Positions 1 to 9,299 of a DNA stretch of 11,522 nt are shown in pieces. The stretch is from Flavobacterium sp. (GTDB taxonomy: Bacteria > Bacteroidota > Bacteroidia > Flavobacteriales > Flavobacteriaceae). Position 1 is the stretch's first letter; each line of letters starts with the position of its first letter. The stretch covers positions 1 through 11,522 of the forward strand of contig JAAURU010000068.1 in assembly GCA_012032075.1 (NCBI GenBank), given 5' to 3'. A model generated the notes under the pieces. It searched no databases. It was not told the origin of the DNA and worked only from the letters and a program-made list of their open reading frames with translations. Made by a program: the position numbers and the translations under genes.

Positions 1-431
1 AATGTTAAAGTAATTTTTTTCATAGAATTTGGGTATTAAGTTCCATTTGGTGTTGAACATTTTTGCGACCTCATACTTTTTTAAAGTGTGAGTATGAAAA
101 TATATAAAATTAGTAGGTGATTATGGTATTATATTTTTTTAAATTATTATTGTTAAAAGAACATATGTAAAATTACTAATTACAGTTCATTTATGGTTAC
201 AAGGTATTTGCCGAAATTGTTAAAGTTTTATATTTAAGCTAATTAATTCCATTAAAACCTTTTTTAAGCGTTGTATATCTTAATTTTTTGTTAAAAATGT
301 TAATTTTTTATTTTTAAAAAATTGGAATGAAATTGTTTGTAATGTTAGTTTTTGTTTCTAATAGCGTTAAAATGAAATCTTATAAAACAAGAATTGCTTA
401 CACTTTGTTATCTTTGTGCTAATACTATTAT
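1..431. other. AT-rich gene-free stretch upstream of cysteine desulfurase
   Basis: All six frames are broken by frequent stops and no coding signal is visible. The stretch holds a small hairpin at 70-92 (10 pairs including one G-T, with a three-T loop) and an alternative pairing of TCATACT 71-77 with AGTATGA 91-97. TGTTAAA occurs four times (3, 151, 218, 289), with near copies at 298 and 365. A promoter-like element lies at 409-416. I see no tRNA, riboswitch or insertion-sequence end. The gene to the left lies outside the window. Confidence 0.7.
409..416 (+). promoter_or_regulatory. TAnnTTTG -7 element for the cysteine desulfurase gene
   Basis: TATCTTTG matches the Bacteroidetes -7 consensus exactly and ends 15 bases before the ATG at 432. 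That would give a start of transcription near 420 and a very short leader. The only TTG nearby upstream (394-396) is just 12 bases away, shorter than the usual spacing, so the -33 part is not convincing. Confidence 0.5.
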
Positions 432-1552
432 ATGAGAAAAATTTATTTAGATAATGCAGCTACTACACCATTAAGAGAAGAAGTAGTAGTAGCAATGACA
501 GCTGTTTTAAGAGAGGATTTTGGTAATCCGTCTTCTTCACATAGCTTTGGAAGAACTGCCAAAACATTGTTAGAATTTTCTAGAAAAGTATTGCCAAACA
601 AATAAATGCTCTAGCTTCTGAAATAATTTTTACCTCTAGTGCTACCGAAGCTACAAATTGGATTTTAAGAAGTGCAGTAAAGGACATAGGTGTAAAACGA
701 ATTATAACTACTAAAATTGAGCATCATGCTACTTTATATAGTGTTTTGTTTTTGGAGCGAGAATATGGAATAAAAGTAGAATACCTACCTGTTTTAGAAG
801 ATGGAAGTATTGGTATTGATACCTTGGAACAACTTTTAAAAATGAAGAACCCACACTCGTTTCTCTATTACATATTAATAATGAAACTGGAGAAATTTTA
901 GATATTGAAAGAGTAGGAAATTTGTGTAAACAAAATAATGCTCTATTTCATTGTGATGCTGTTCAAGCTATAGGTAAATTTCAATTTGATCTAAAAGAGT
1001 TAACTGTAGATTTTTTAGTTGGTTCTGCACATAAATTTCATGGACCAAAAGGTGTAGGGTTTGCTTACATTAGAAAGAATACTGTTTTGCAACCGCTTAT
1101 TTATGGTGGTGAACAAGAAAAAGGTTTTAGAGCTGGAACGGAAGCCGTACATCAAATTGTTGGAATGTCAAAAGCATTGGAAATATCTTATATGAACTTA
1201 GATGAAGAGAAAGCATACATTTCAGAATTAAAACAATATGCGATAGCACAATTAAAAAGTTCATTTCCTTTGGTAAAGATAATTGGTAAACATACTTTTT
1301 ATAATATAATGAATGTTGTTTTGCCTTTTGACAAAAATAAAACGGCTATGCTTTTGTTTCATTTAGACATGAAAGGTATAGCTGTTTCAAGAGGAAGTGC
1401 CTGCCAAAGTGGAAGTAGTAAACCGTCACATGTATTGGAAGCGTTTTTTGACTATTGAGGAGCAACAAAAACCTAATATAAGAATATCTTTTAGCCATTT
1501 GAATACAAAAGAAGATATTGATGGTTTAATCGAAGCGTTAAAAGAAACATAA
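432..1552 (+). CDS. Cysteine desulfurase, class V aminotransferase fold (NifS/IscS-like), reading frame broken by three indels
   Basis: This is a PLP-dependent enzyme that removes sulfur from L-cysteine as an enzyme-bound persulfide, for Fe-S cluster assembly and other thiolation. The start MRKIYLDNAATTP is the classic N-terminus of the family and fixes the ATG at 432. The PLP lysine is in GSAHKFHGPKG (Lys codon 1033-1035), preceded by the H-x-D-x-VQ segment at 949-966. The catalytic cysteine is in GSACQSGS (Cys codon 1402-1404). Three frame breaks are seen. One base is missing near 588-591, one A is missing in the A run at 838-842 (the LLKNEEPTLVSLLHINNETG segment continues in a new frame), and one extra T lies in the run at 1444-1449. 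With these corrected the product is about 373 residues, normal for the family, and ends in IEALKET. It is a single gene with no scaffold (iscU/sufU) or sufBCD partner in view, so Isc-type versus Suf-type assignment is open. The protein looks intact in all conserved segments, so I do not call it a pseudogene. Confidence 0.92.
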
Positions 1553-1555
1553 ATT

Positions 1556-1585
1556 AAAATAGCGACTCATTTGAATCGCTATTTT
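1556..1585. terminator. Bidirectional intrinsic terminator between convergent genes
   Basis: AAAATAGCGA (1556-1565) and TCGCTATTTT (1576-1585) are perfect inverted repeats of ten bases around a ten-base loop. The A/T ends give a T run after the stem in either direction. It starts four bases after the stop of the cysteine desulfurase gene and ends 20 bases before the stop of the convergent E1 gene, so it can serve both. Confidence 0.85.
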
Positions 1586-1605
1586 CATATTTATTAAACT
1601 TATAT

Positions 1606-4010
1606 TTAATACAAACTTGGATATTTTAACGGACTTACTTCATGCAATATACTATAGATTTTTTCATAAATATCTTCAGCATTCGGTTTAGAAAAATAGT
1701 CACCATCTGTTCCATAAGCTGGTCTATGTTCTTTAGCAGTTAAAGTTTGTGGTTCACTGTCTAAATACTTAAATGCTTCTTGTAACTCTAATATTTGTTG
1801 TAATATGAATGCACTTGCTCCACCAGGGACATCTTCATCAATTACTAATAATCGATTTGTTTTTGCAACGCTTTTTGCAATATCATGATTTCTATCAAAT
1901 GGTAATAACGATTGAATATCAATTATTTCAGCATCAATTCCTATTTCAAATAATTCTCTTGCGGCTTGTTCTACAAGTCTTAAAGTTGAACCATAAGAAA
2001 CTACAGTAATGTCTTTACCTTGTTTAATAGTTTCTACAATGCCAATAGGTGTCTTTATTTCTCCAAGGTTTGCTGGCATTTTTTCTTTTAAACGATATCC
2101 ATTTAAACATTCTATTAATAAAGCAGGTTCATCTGTTTCTAATAGGGTATTGTAAAAACCTGCTGCTTTTGTCATATTCCTAGGAACTAATACATGAATA
2201 CCTCTTAATGCATTAATAATCATTCCCATAGGAGAGCCTGCGTGCCAAATCCCTTCTAAACGATGACCTCTTGTTCGTATAATTAATGGAGCTTTTTGCT
2301 TTCCATAAGTTCTGTATTGAAGTGTGGCTAAATCATCACTCATAATTTGGATAGCATATAATAGATAATCTAGATATTGTATTTCTGCAATAGGACGAAG
2401 TCCTCTCATTGCCATACCAATTCCTTGTCCTAATATGGTAGCTTCTCTAATTCCAGTATCAGAAACTCGAAATTCTCCATATTTATCTTGCATACCTTCC
2501 AAACCTTGATTCACATCTCCTATATTTCCAGAGTCTTCTCCAAAAATTAATATTTCAGGATGTTTAGCAAAGAAAAGGTCAAAATTTTCGCGCAAAATCA
2601 ATCTTGCGTCAACATCTTCACTAGATTCAGAGTAAGTTGGTAATACTTCTTGAACAGATGAAACATTTTTTGAAGATTCAGAATACAAACGAGAACTAAA
2701 TTTAGGCTGTATTTCAGCTAAATATTGAGTAATCCAATTGGCTAAATCTTTTTTCGCAGTATCATTAACTAATAATCGTAAAGCTTTTCTAGCAGTAGTT
2801 AATATATCTTTGCGAATAGGTTCTTTTAATAAGGCTAAATCATTAGCATATTTTTCAACAAAAACTCTATTTGAGCATGATGGAGCTAATGCAAAAAGTA
2901 ATGAAATTAATTCTTGTTGTTCTTTTTTGATAGGTTCATTAAACGCAAGCCATGCTGCTTTTTTGCCTTCTAGGACTTCTTTTTTTGCAGTTTTGTCAAG
3001 TTCAATTATTTCTTCTTCAGTTGCAATATTATTTGCCATCATCCAAAGTCTCATTTGTGCTATGCAATCAAATTCTGCTTCCCACTCAAGTCTTTCAGTA
3101 CTTTATATCTTCATGACTTCCAGATGTAGAATGTCCTTGAGGTTGTGTAAGTTCAGTTACATGAATAAGTACTGGAACATGTTCTGAGCGAGCAATTTCT
3201 CCTGCTTTTTGATAAGTTTCAATTAAAGAAGGGTAATCCCAACCATTTACTTTTACTATTTCATATCCATTATTTTCCTCATCACGTTGAAGTCCTTTTA
3301 AAATTTCAGAAATATTTTCTTTAGTAGTTTGATGTTTTGCGTGTACTGAAATTCCGTATTCGTCATCCCAAACACTCATTACCATTGGAACTTGTAAAAC
3401 ACCAGCTGCATTTATCGTTTCAAAAAATAATCCTTCAGAAGTGGATGCATTGCCAATTGTTCCCCAAGCAACTTCATTTCCGCTAATTGAAAACTGTGTG
3501 TGATTTTGTAATTCTTTTACATTTCTAAAAACTTTTGACGCTTGTGCTAAGCCAAGTAAACGAGGCATTTGTCCTGCCGTGGGTGAAATATCTGCACTTG
3601 AATTTTTTTGAAGGGTTAAGTTTTTCCAATTTCCATTTTCGTCTAAACTGTGCGTTGCAAAATGACCACCCATTTGACGACCTGCACTCATTGGGTCCAT
3701 GATTGATGTCGATATGCCCATATAAACCAGCAAAAAATTGTTGAATATTTAATTCTCCTATTGCCATCATGAAAGTTTGATCACGATAGTAACCAGATCG
3801 AAAATCTCCATTTTGAAATGCTTTTGCCATAGCAAGTTGTGGGACTTCTTTTCCGTCACCAAAAATTCCAAATTTAGCTTTACCTGTAAGTACTTCCCTT
3901 CTGCCTAAAAGACTACATTCTCTACTTATTATAGCAATTTTATAATCATTCAAAACTTCCGTTTGAAAATCTTTAAATGACAAAGTCTCTTTGGTTAAAG
4001 AATTACTCAT
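1606..4010 (-). CDS. Fused E1 alpha/beta subunit of a 2-oxoacid dehydrogenase-type enzyme (thiamine diphosphate-dependent), frame broken
   Basis: The product resembles E1 of branched-chain 2-oxoacid or pyruvate dehydrogenase complexes, with alpha and beta parts in one chain. E1 decarboxylates a 2-oxoacid and passes the acyl group to lipoyl-E2. The alpha half runs from MSNSLTKETLSF through GKEVPQLAMA, YYRDQTFMMAIG, PMSAGRQMGGH and GNASTSEG. A linker follows, then the beta half with ILIFGEDSGNIGDVNQG, IREATILGQG (catalytic-type Glu codon 2443-2445), GIWHAGS (His codon 2242-2244) and the C-terminal transketolase domain with DEDVPGGASAF and HRPAYGTDGDYFSKPN. Frame breaks are seen near 3702-3706 (one extra base) and as two missing A's at about 3102-3104 and 3110-3111, where SHERYKSTERLEWE is restored by adding both. 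The corrected length is about 801 residues, consistent with a full alpha-beta fusion. The usual GDG...NN thiamine diphosphate motif is changed to GNA...DD. No E2 or E3 gene is adjacent, so the substrate cannot be read from context. The ATG at 4010 is preceded by a good promoter. Confidence 0.88.
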
Positions 4011-4188
4011 AAATACTAATTTTGTTATTTCAACAAATATAATTAATTAGGAATTAAAAAACAATACGATTTTATCTCAATTATTAATTATTATTATTAA
4101 TAAAGTGTTTTTTATAAAAAAATGATATTTATTACTGTTTTTAGAAGGTTTTTATTGATAATAATATAATGAAAAACGAATAAAATAA
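4011..4188. other. AT-rich spacer between the M1-like gene and the E1 gene
   Basis: No open frame of useful length is present. It holds the E1 promoter (4034-4064) and an A/T-only inverted repeat, TTATTAAT (4081-4088) with ATTAATAA (4096-4103). I see no convincing terminator for the E1-independent M1-like transcript, which starts about 3 kb away on the same strand and ends at 4189. Confidence 0.6.
4034..4064 (-). promoter_or_regulatory. Promoter of the fused E1 gene
   Basis: On the minus strand TATATTTG (4041 to 4034) matches TAnnTTTG, and a TTG (4064 to 4062) lies 20 bases upstream. Both elements and their spacing fit the Bacteroidetes -33/-7 pattern. The element ends 23 bases before the ATG at 4010. 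Confidence 0.6.
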
Positions 4189-7005
4189 TTAAAACCATTT
4201 TCTAGTAAATAAAGAAATTAATGTTTTTGGGCTTAATGTTACAATAAACCTGATTTTTTCTCCATATTTGTTGTCGTTCATTTCAAAACCATTTGAAGAA
4301 TATACAGGTAAAAATAACTCAAAATAATCAGGAACTAAATTTAAGTGAATTCCAGAATCGTAAACAAATTTGATAGGTGTAAAGAGTTTTTACTAAACCA
4401 ATATCACCATAAACTTGAACCCAATTCCATATATTGAAAGAACCATTAATGGTTGTCATCCAGTCATTTGCAAAGCGAGTATCTAATCTTGATTTGAAAC
4501 CACCTTCTGCATATACAAATTGTTGACTAAAAAAGTCCTGTAGATTCACTTCGACCTATTAAATTAGTTTGAAAAGTAAAATCGGTTGGTCTATCTAAAC
4601 CAAAACTAAAGAAACTTGTATTATTACTTTTGTAAATAAATTTTCCAGCAAATAATCGTAAACTTAATTGCCTGTTATTATCAAATAATTTTCGATAACT
4701 TATTTCAGAAGTTATGTTTCCAAAAGAATTAGAAATTTGTACTTGATTACTAAAATAGAAATTTTTAGTACCTTCCGATTGAGAATTAATATAAGATGCA
4801 CTAAAGACTGAAAATTGTGCTGCTTTTGTTTTAACTAGCGTTTCTAGACTTTCTTCTCTATCAATGAAAAGTTGTTTTATTTGAATAAATTCTCTTTTAT
4901 TAGTGCGGAAATCTTTATCTCTAAAGACAAACTGAATGGATGGAATAATTCTTGAATATTTAGCATTTGGTGCATAATGAGATTGATTACCGCTAATAGA
5001 ATAAATGATTCTATATAGTTTGCTATCATCTCTTATATAATCATCAATAACTACTGAAAATTTCCCAATAATTTTTCCAGTATTAGTTGAATAAAATGGG
5101 GTTACACTAAAACCAAAAGGTTTATTGAGTAGTGATCGATTATTAAAAGTCATACCCAAAGCGATTCCATCATATAAATTAAACTCAAATTCTGGAACAT
5201 AGAATAACTGATTGTAATAGGGTTCTTCTAAATCTTTATAAAAATTTAATTTCAACGGACGATTATTAAAGAAAAAACCTTTTAACGATTTCCAGTTGTT
5301 TCTTAAATTGTATTCAGGAACTTCATTATTGTAATTTAAGACTAATTTATCAGCATTATTTCTTGGAAATGTAATTATGGAATCTCTAGTAACATTATCA
5401 ATCCATTCTTTATATACAACACTATCATTTTTTAATTCATAAACGGAAATAGGAACATTAGTATTTGTTTTGTTTTTTATTCTAAAGCGAATTTCATCTT
5501 CTGTTTTGGAAACACTTTTTAACTTAAAATCAATTAAGTCTCTATTATCAATAACAGTTTTAAAAAACCAATCAATATTTTTTGAAGCCTTTTCATTAAC
5601 TATCATTTCAAAATCGGTTTTATTAGTTTGATAGTCTTCGTTTAACGCAATGAAATCTTTAATAGATTGTAATACAATGTTTTTTCCTAAATAGCTATCT
5701 AAATAATTAAAACTTAAGCCTGCTCTATACTTGCTTGCTATTTGTTCGTTAAACTTAATCAATCGATCTTTTGTTTCGCTCAAAGGTTGGTCAAGATTTT
5801 TTCTTGCCATAAGCATGTATAAATAATTATACTGTTGGTTAAAATCAAGGTTTATAAAATGATACGATTTTAGTATTTTGAAAGAAGCTAAATTTCCCGT
5901 CATTTTCATATTTGGATGAAATTCATCAATATATTTCATCATTAAAAAAACCTGAATACCATCATGAATCCATTGGTCTTTTCTTGGATTAAGTTGTAAA
6001 GTGTTTTTTAAATAATTATTTAGATAAGTTTTTAAAAACATTAATTCAAACATAAATTCGTCTGAAAAAGGGCTCAAAAATGCGGGTAATTGGTTCAAAC
6101 CATAAAATGGCTGACGATTATAATCTTCTTGTGTAACTAAAATTTTGTCTCTAGGACTTGCACCTATTTTATCATAGATAAAACGGGTAATTTTATCTAT
6201 TACAACAGCTTTTTGAATATCATTAATTTAGTTTCTAAACTGGTACTCACTTCAATAACATCGTTCTTGTAAGAAGTTACTTCTTGTTTTGGAGAAACAA
6301 TTACGGTAACATCTAATCTGTTGTCTCCTTTAATTGTATAATTAATATTGTTGGGATTTATAGTAGCATTAGAAATAATTTTTAAATCGGATGCGAGATA
6401 ATAATTTTTAGGAATTTCAAATTCGATATCGTAATTTGATGGATCATTTGCGATATCATCTAAATTTTCATTTCCATAAACTACAAATTGCTTGTTTTCA
6501 AATCGAGCAGGTGAAAGAAACCAATTTTTCAAATACAATTTGCCATCATTATTAAAACCAAACTTTGTAAATCTATCATTGGGATTTTGACTTCATAAGT
6601 TAAGATTAGTTTTTGCTTGGTATTTGGAGATATAGAGTGATTCAAATTAATTTTTATGACATCAATTTGGTTTTCATCTCTTAACCAATTAATATTTTTA
6701 AAATTATCATCTACAATACTTCTTATTTTGGTATAACCTCTATCATCTTCTTTTGCTAAATGAAAAGCTCGAATAAATTCATCAGAAAATCGTTTTCCTA
6801 AATCTGAGTTTTTAGATGAAAAAGCATTATTCCAATCATTTAAAACTATTGAATTTATAGTATCATTTGAGGTGTTATTGTACACCAACTCTTGTTTTAT
6901 AAATAAGGTTTTATTGTCTGCATTTACTCGAACATTAATTCTTGAATAATGTTGAGAAAAACAGGTGTATGAAAGTACTAAAAATAATAAAACTTTAATC
7001 TTCAA
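4189..7005 (-). CDS. Exported M1-aminopeptidase-like protein without zinc motif, with C-terminal beta-barrel-like half; frame broken
   Basis: I recognise this as the gluzincin/M1-like family found in Flavobacteriia, but its function is not established. The N-terminus MKIKVLLFLVLSYTCFSQ is a signal peptide. Next comes an M1-type beta domain (NTSNDTINSIVLNDWNNAF, LILTYEVKIP) and a helical domain with IHDGIQVFLMMKYIDEFHPN. No HExxH occurs in any frame of the rebuilt protein. FELMF (6036-6050) sits at the expected place and WIHDG (Asp codon 5961-5963) replaces the usual W-x-x-E-G. YGLNQLP lies where GxMEN would be. From about residue 620 the chain is rich in alternating aromatic/polar strands and ends in a terminal Phe (TRKWF), typical of outer-membrane barrels. 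Frame breaks are seen at about 6579-6581 (A missing), 6223-6226 (A missing), 4529-4534 (one extra T in the gene) and 4383-4391 (one extra A, or an A and a T missing). The corrected length is about 938 residues. The first codon of the ORF is TTG (7005-7003). No ATG stands just upstream in frame, so the true start is uncertain. Confidence 0.78.
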
Positions 7006-7154
7006 AGCAATGTTTTGTATAAGATTACAATTTTAGTGAAAAGTTGCGTTATTTCACATTTATTTATGATTTATTAATGAAAAATTATAAAAATAAATAT
7101 GAATTTTAATTAGAACTTTTTTTTATGTTGATAAAAATCTAGTTATCAATACTT

Positions 7155-7182
7155 TTGATACATTTTGAATTGACTATATTTG
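7155..7182 (+). promoter_or_regulatory. Promoter of the secreted endonuclease gene
   Basis: TTG (7155-7157), a 17-base spacer and TATATTTG (7175-7182) match the Bacteroidetes TTG / TAnnTTTG promoter exactly. The ATG at 7198 follows 15 bases later, giving a leader of about ten bases with no Shine-Dalgarno sequence. Confidence 0.7.
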
Positions 7183-7197
7183 TAAAAAAATAATAGT

Positions 7198-9157
7198 ATG
7201 TCCCAAAAAATACTTACCTTTTGCTTACTTTTTGTAGTACATTTTTCATTTTCACAACTTTATATAAATGAAATTGATGCTGATACTCCAGGTTCAGACC
7301 AATTGGAATTTATAGAAATAAAATCTGTAAATCCAAATTTCCCTCTAGATGGCTATGTTTTAGTTTTTTATAATGAAACAAATTTATCAAGTTATTTTAC
7401 CATTGATTTAGATGGTTACATTACCGATATTAATGGCATTGCACATTTTGGTAATAGTACTGTAAATCCATCTCCAATGGGTGTTTTTTTTAATGGAGCA
7501 ATTCAAAACGGTCCAGATGTTGTGGCTCTATATCAGGCAAATGCAAGTGATTTTCCTTATGATAACTCAACAAATACAGGAACATTAGCAACTACAAATA
7601 ATCTAATTGATGCATTAGCTTATACTAATTCTGCTAGTCAGCCTTCAAATTTAATGGCAATTTTAGGTATTTCTGTTTGTTCAAGAGAAACTACAACAAA
7701 ATCAGTTCAAAGGAAGAATGATGGCACTTATGAAATAAAAAATCCAACACCAGGAGTAAATAATGATGGAAGTGGTGTGGCTATAAATTATGTCTCCATT
7801 TCAACTGCTCAAGTATCTTATAATGAGGGTGAAAGTTTTATAATTACTTTTACAACAAGTTTACCAGTTACTAATCAGGACTTAATTTTTAATTATACTT
7901 TAGTTAATGGTAATTTTATGGTTAACGATTATACAGCAGTTAATCAAACTGTTTTTATTCCCGTAGGTCAAACAACTGCAACAAGATCAGTTACAATTTT
8001 TGATGATCCTACTAATGAAGGTGATGAAGAAATGAAAATATCTGTACAAGCATTACCGTTTGGCTATGCTTCTGCAAATAATAATGTTATTGTAAGAATT
8101 TATGATAACGACTTTATAGTTGAAAATTATGGAACACCATTAAATCCAACTTACGATTTGGTTTCTCCTACAACTCCAGCAGGATATTACGACTCATTAG
8201 AAGGTTTGTCTGGAAACGAATTAAAGCAAGCTTTGCAAGATATTATTGCCAATCCAAATGTGGTTCATGCTCATAATTATGGAGATATTGAATTTATATT
8301 AAAAGAATGCGATAAAAATCCTCAAAATTCAAATCAAGTTTGGCAAATGTATGTTGAATCTCCAAGACCCATTATTGATTATCAAACAGGCAGTAGTAAT
8401 ATAGATGTTTGGAATAGAGAACATATTTTCCCACAATCGAGAGGTGGTTTTGCAAATGGAACTTCTTCTTCAGCAGATGGTATAAATGTTTGGTTACCAA
8501 CAAGTGCCAATGATATTTTAGCAGGTCATGCTGATGCACATCACTTAAGAGCGGAAGATGGAGCTGAAAACTCTACAAGAAGTAATAGAGATTATGGAGT
8601 AGATTATAATGGACCAACAGGTAGTCAAGGAAGTTGGCACGGTGATGTAGCAAGAGCTTTATTTTACATGGCAGTGCGCTATAATGGATTAAATTTAGTA
8701 AATGGAGATCCAGATGATTCTGTGTCAGGACAAATAGGAGATTTAGCTACTTTGTTAACTTGGAATACTCAAGATCCTGCTGATGATTTTGAAATGAATC
8801 GTAATAATTATATTTATACTTGGCAAGTGAATAGAAATCCTTTTTATTGATTATCCATTATTAGCAAACTATATTTATGGTGCTAATTTTGGTCAACCAT
8901 GGTCTTTTACTTTATCTAATGAAAGTTTTACAGAAAATTCAGTAAAAGTTTATCCAAATCCTACAACAGATTATTTAATAGTTTCTGGTATTGATGGAAA
9001 TGCTAAAGCCGAAATTTATACTCTATCCGGACAATTAGTTCTTGATAAAGCTTTTGAAAAGGAAACTAAATTACAAATAGATTTAGCTTCTGGAATGTAC
9101 TTGGTAAAAGTTTCAAACGCAACAAGTTCGATTCATAAGAAAATAGTAGTTAAGTAA
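7198..9157 (+). CDS. Secreted endonuclease I with lamin-tail, Calx-beta-like and type IX sorting domains; one frame break
   Basis: This is a nonspecific nuclease of the endonuclease I (beta-beta-alpha metal) family, exported to the cell surface or medium. It is likely a nutrient-scavenging DNase/RNase. Residues 1-19 (MSQKILTFCLLFVVHFSFS) are a signal peptide. About 20-190 look like a lamin-tail domain (LYINEIDADTPGSDQLEFIE). About 195-300 look like a Calx-beta-type repeat (VSYNEGESFIITF, ending EGDEEMKISV). The nuclease domain spans about 325-565 and holds the catalytic motif WNREHIFPQS (W405 to S414, His409), DAHHLR (His448, His449), RSNRDYG and HGDVARALFYMAVRY. One extra T in the run 8841-8845 stops the frame at 8850. 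The next frame continues IDYPLLANYIYG and then NSVKVYPNPTTDYLIVSG to HKKIVVK, a type A type IX secretion sorting domain (about 575-652). The corrected product is 652 residues. The broken version would lack the sorting signal, which argues that the break is a sequence error. It is monocistronic, with its own promoter. Confidence 0.93.
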
Positions 9158-9187
9158 TTTCCATACAAATCCTAATAAAAACAAGAC

Positions 9188-9288
9188 TGTCTAAAAAGAA
9201 ATTTTTTTTGATTTGTAGTCTGAGCTTGTCGAAGACCATTTATTATATTATGTAATTTAAAAAACTTCGACAAGCTCAGTTTTAGACA
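9188..9288. repeat. Nested inverted repeat, REP-like, possibly also a bidirectional terminator
   Basis: The inner arms CTGAGCTTGTCGAAG (9220-9234) and CTTCGACAAGCTCAG (9265-9279) are a perfect 15-base inverted repeat around a 30-base AT-only-like loop. The outer arms TGTCTAAAA (9188-9196) and TTTTAGACA (9280-9288) are a perfect 9-base pair. On the right the outer arm abuts the inner one, while on the left 23 bases with a T run separate them. The inner arm is much richer in G/C than its surroundings. It lies between convergent genes, which suits termination. From memory this 15-mer recurs in intergenic regions of flavobacterial genomes, which would make it an interspersed repeat. No transposase is present. 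Confidence 0.7.
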
Positions 9289-9299
9289 ACTAATCACTT

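Noticed and set aside
1809..2009. Plus-strand open frame of 66 codons
   Set aside because: It is antisense within the conserved beta half of the E1 gene, has a low-complexity H/L/Q-rich translation and has no promoter.
2738..3187. Plus-strand open frame of 149 codons
   Set aside because: It is a shadow of the E1 gene on the opposite strand; its translation is S-rich with no recognisable domain, while the minus strand encodes conserved protein throughout.
4081..4103. TTATTAAT-N7-ATTAATAA as an operator
   Set aside because: The repeat is purely A/T in an A/T-rich spacer, so chance is a sufficient explanation.
4328..4549. Separate small gene with a GTG start
   Set aside because: Its translation continues the barrel-like half of the M1-like protein after an extra T in the gene; it is a fragment made by a frame break.
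7198..9157. The nuclease as part of a phage-defence system
   Set aside because: It has a signal peptide and a type IX sorting domain and has no defence partner nearby; an extracellular scavenging role fits better.
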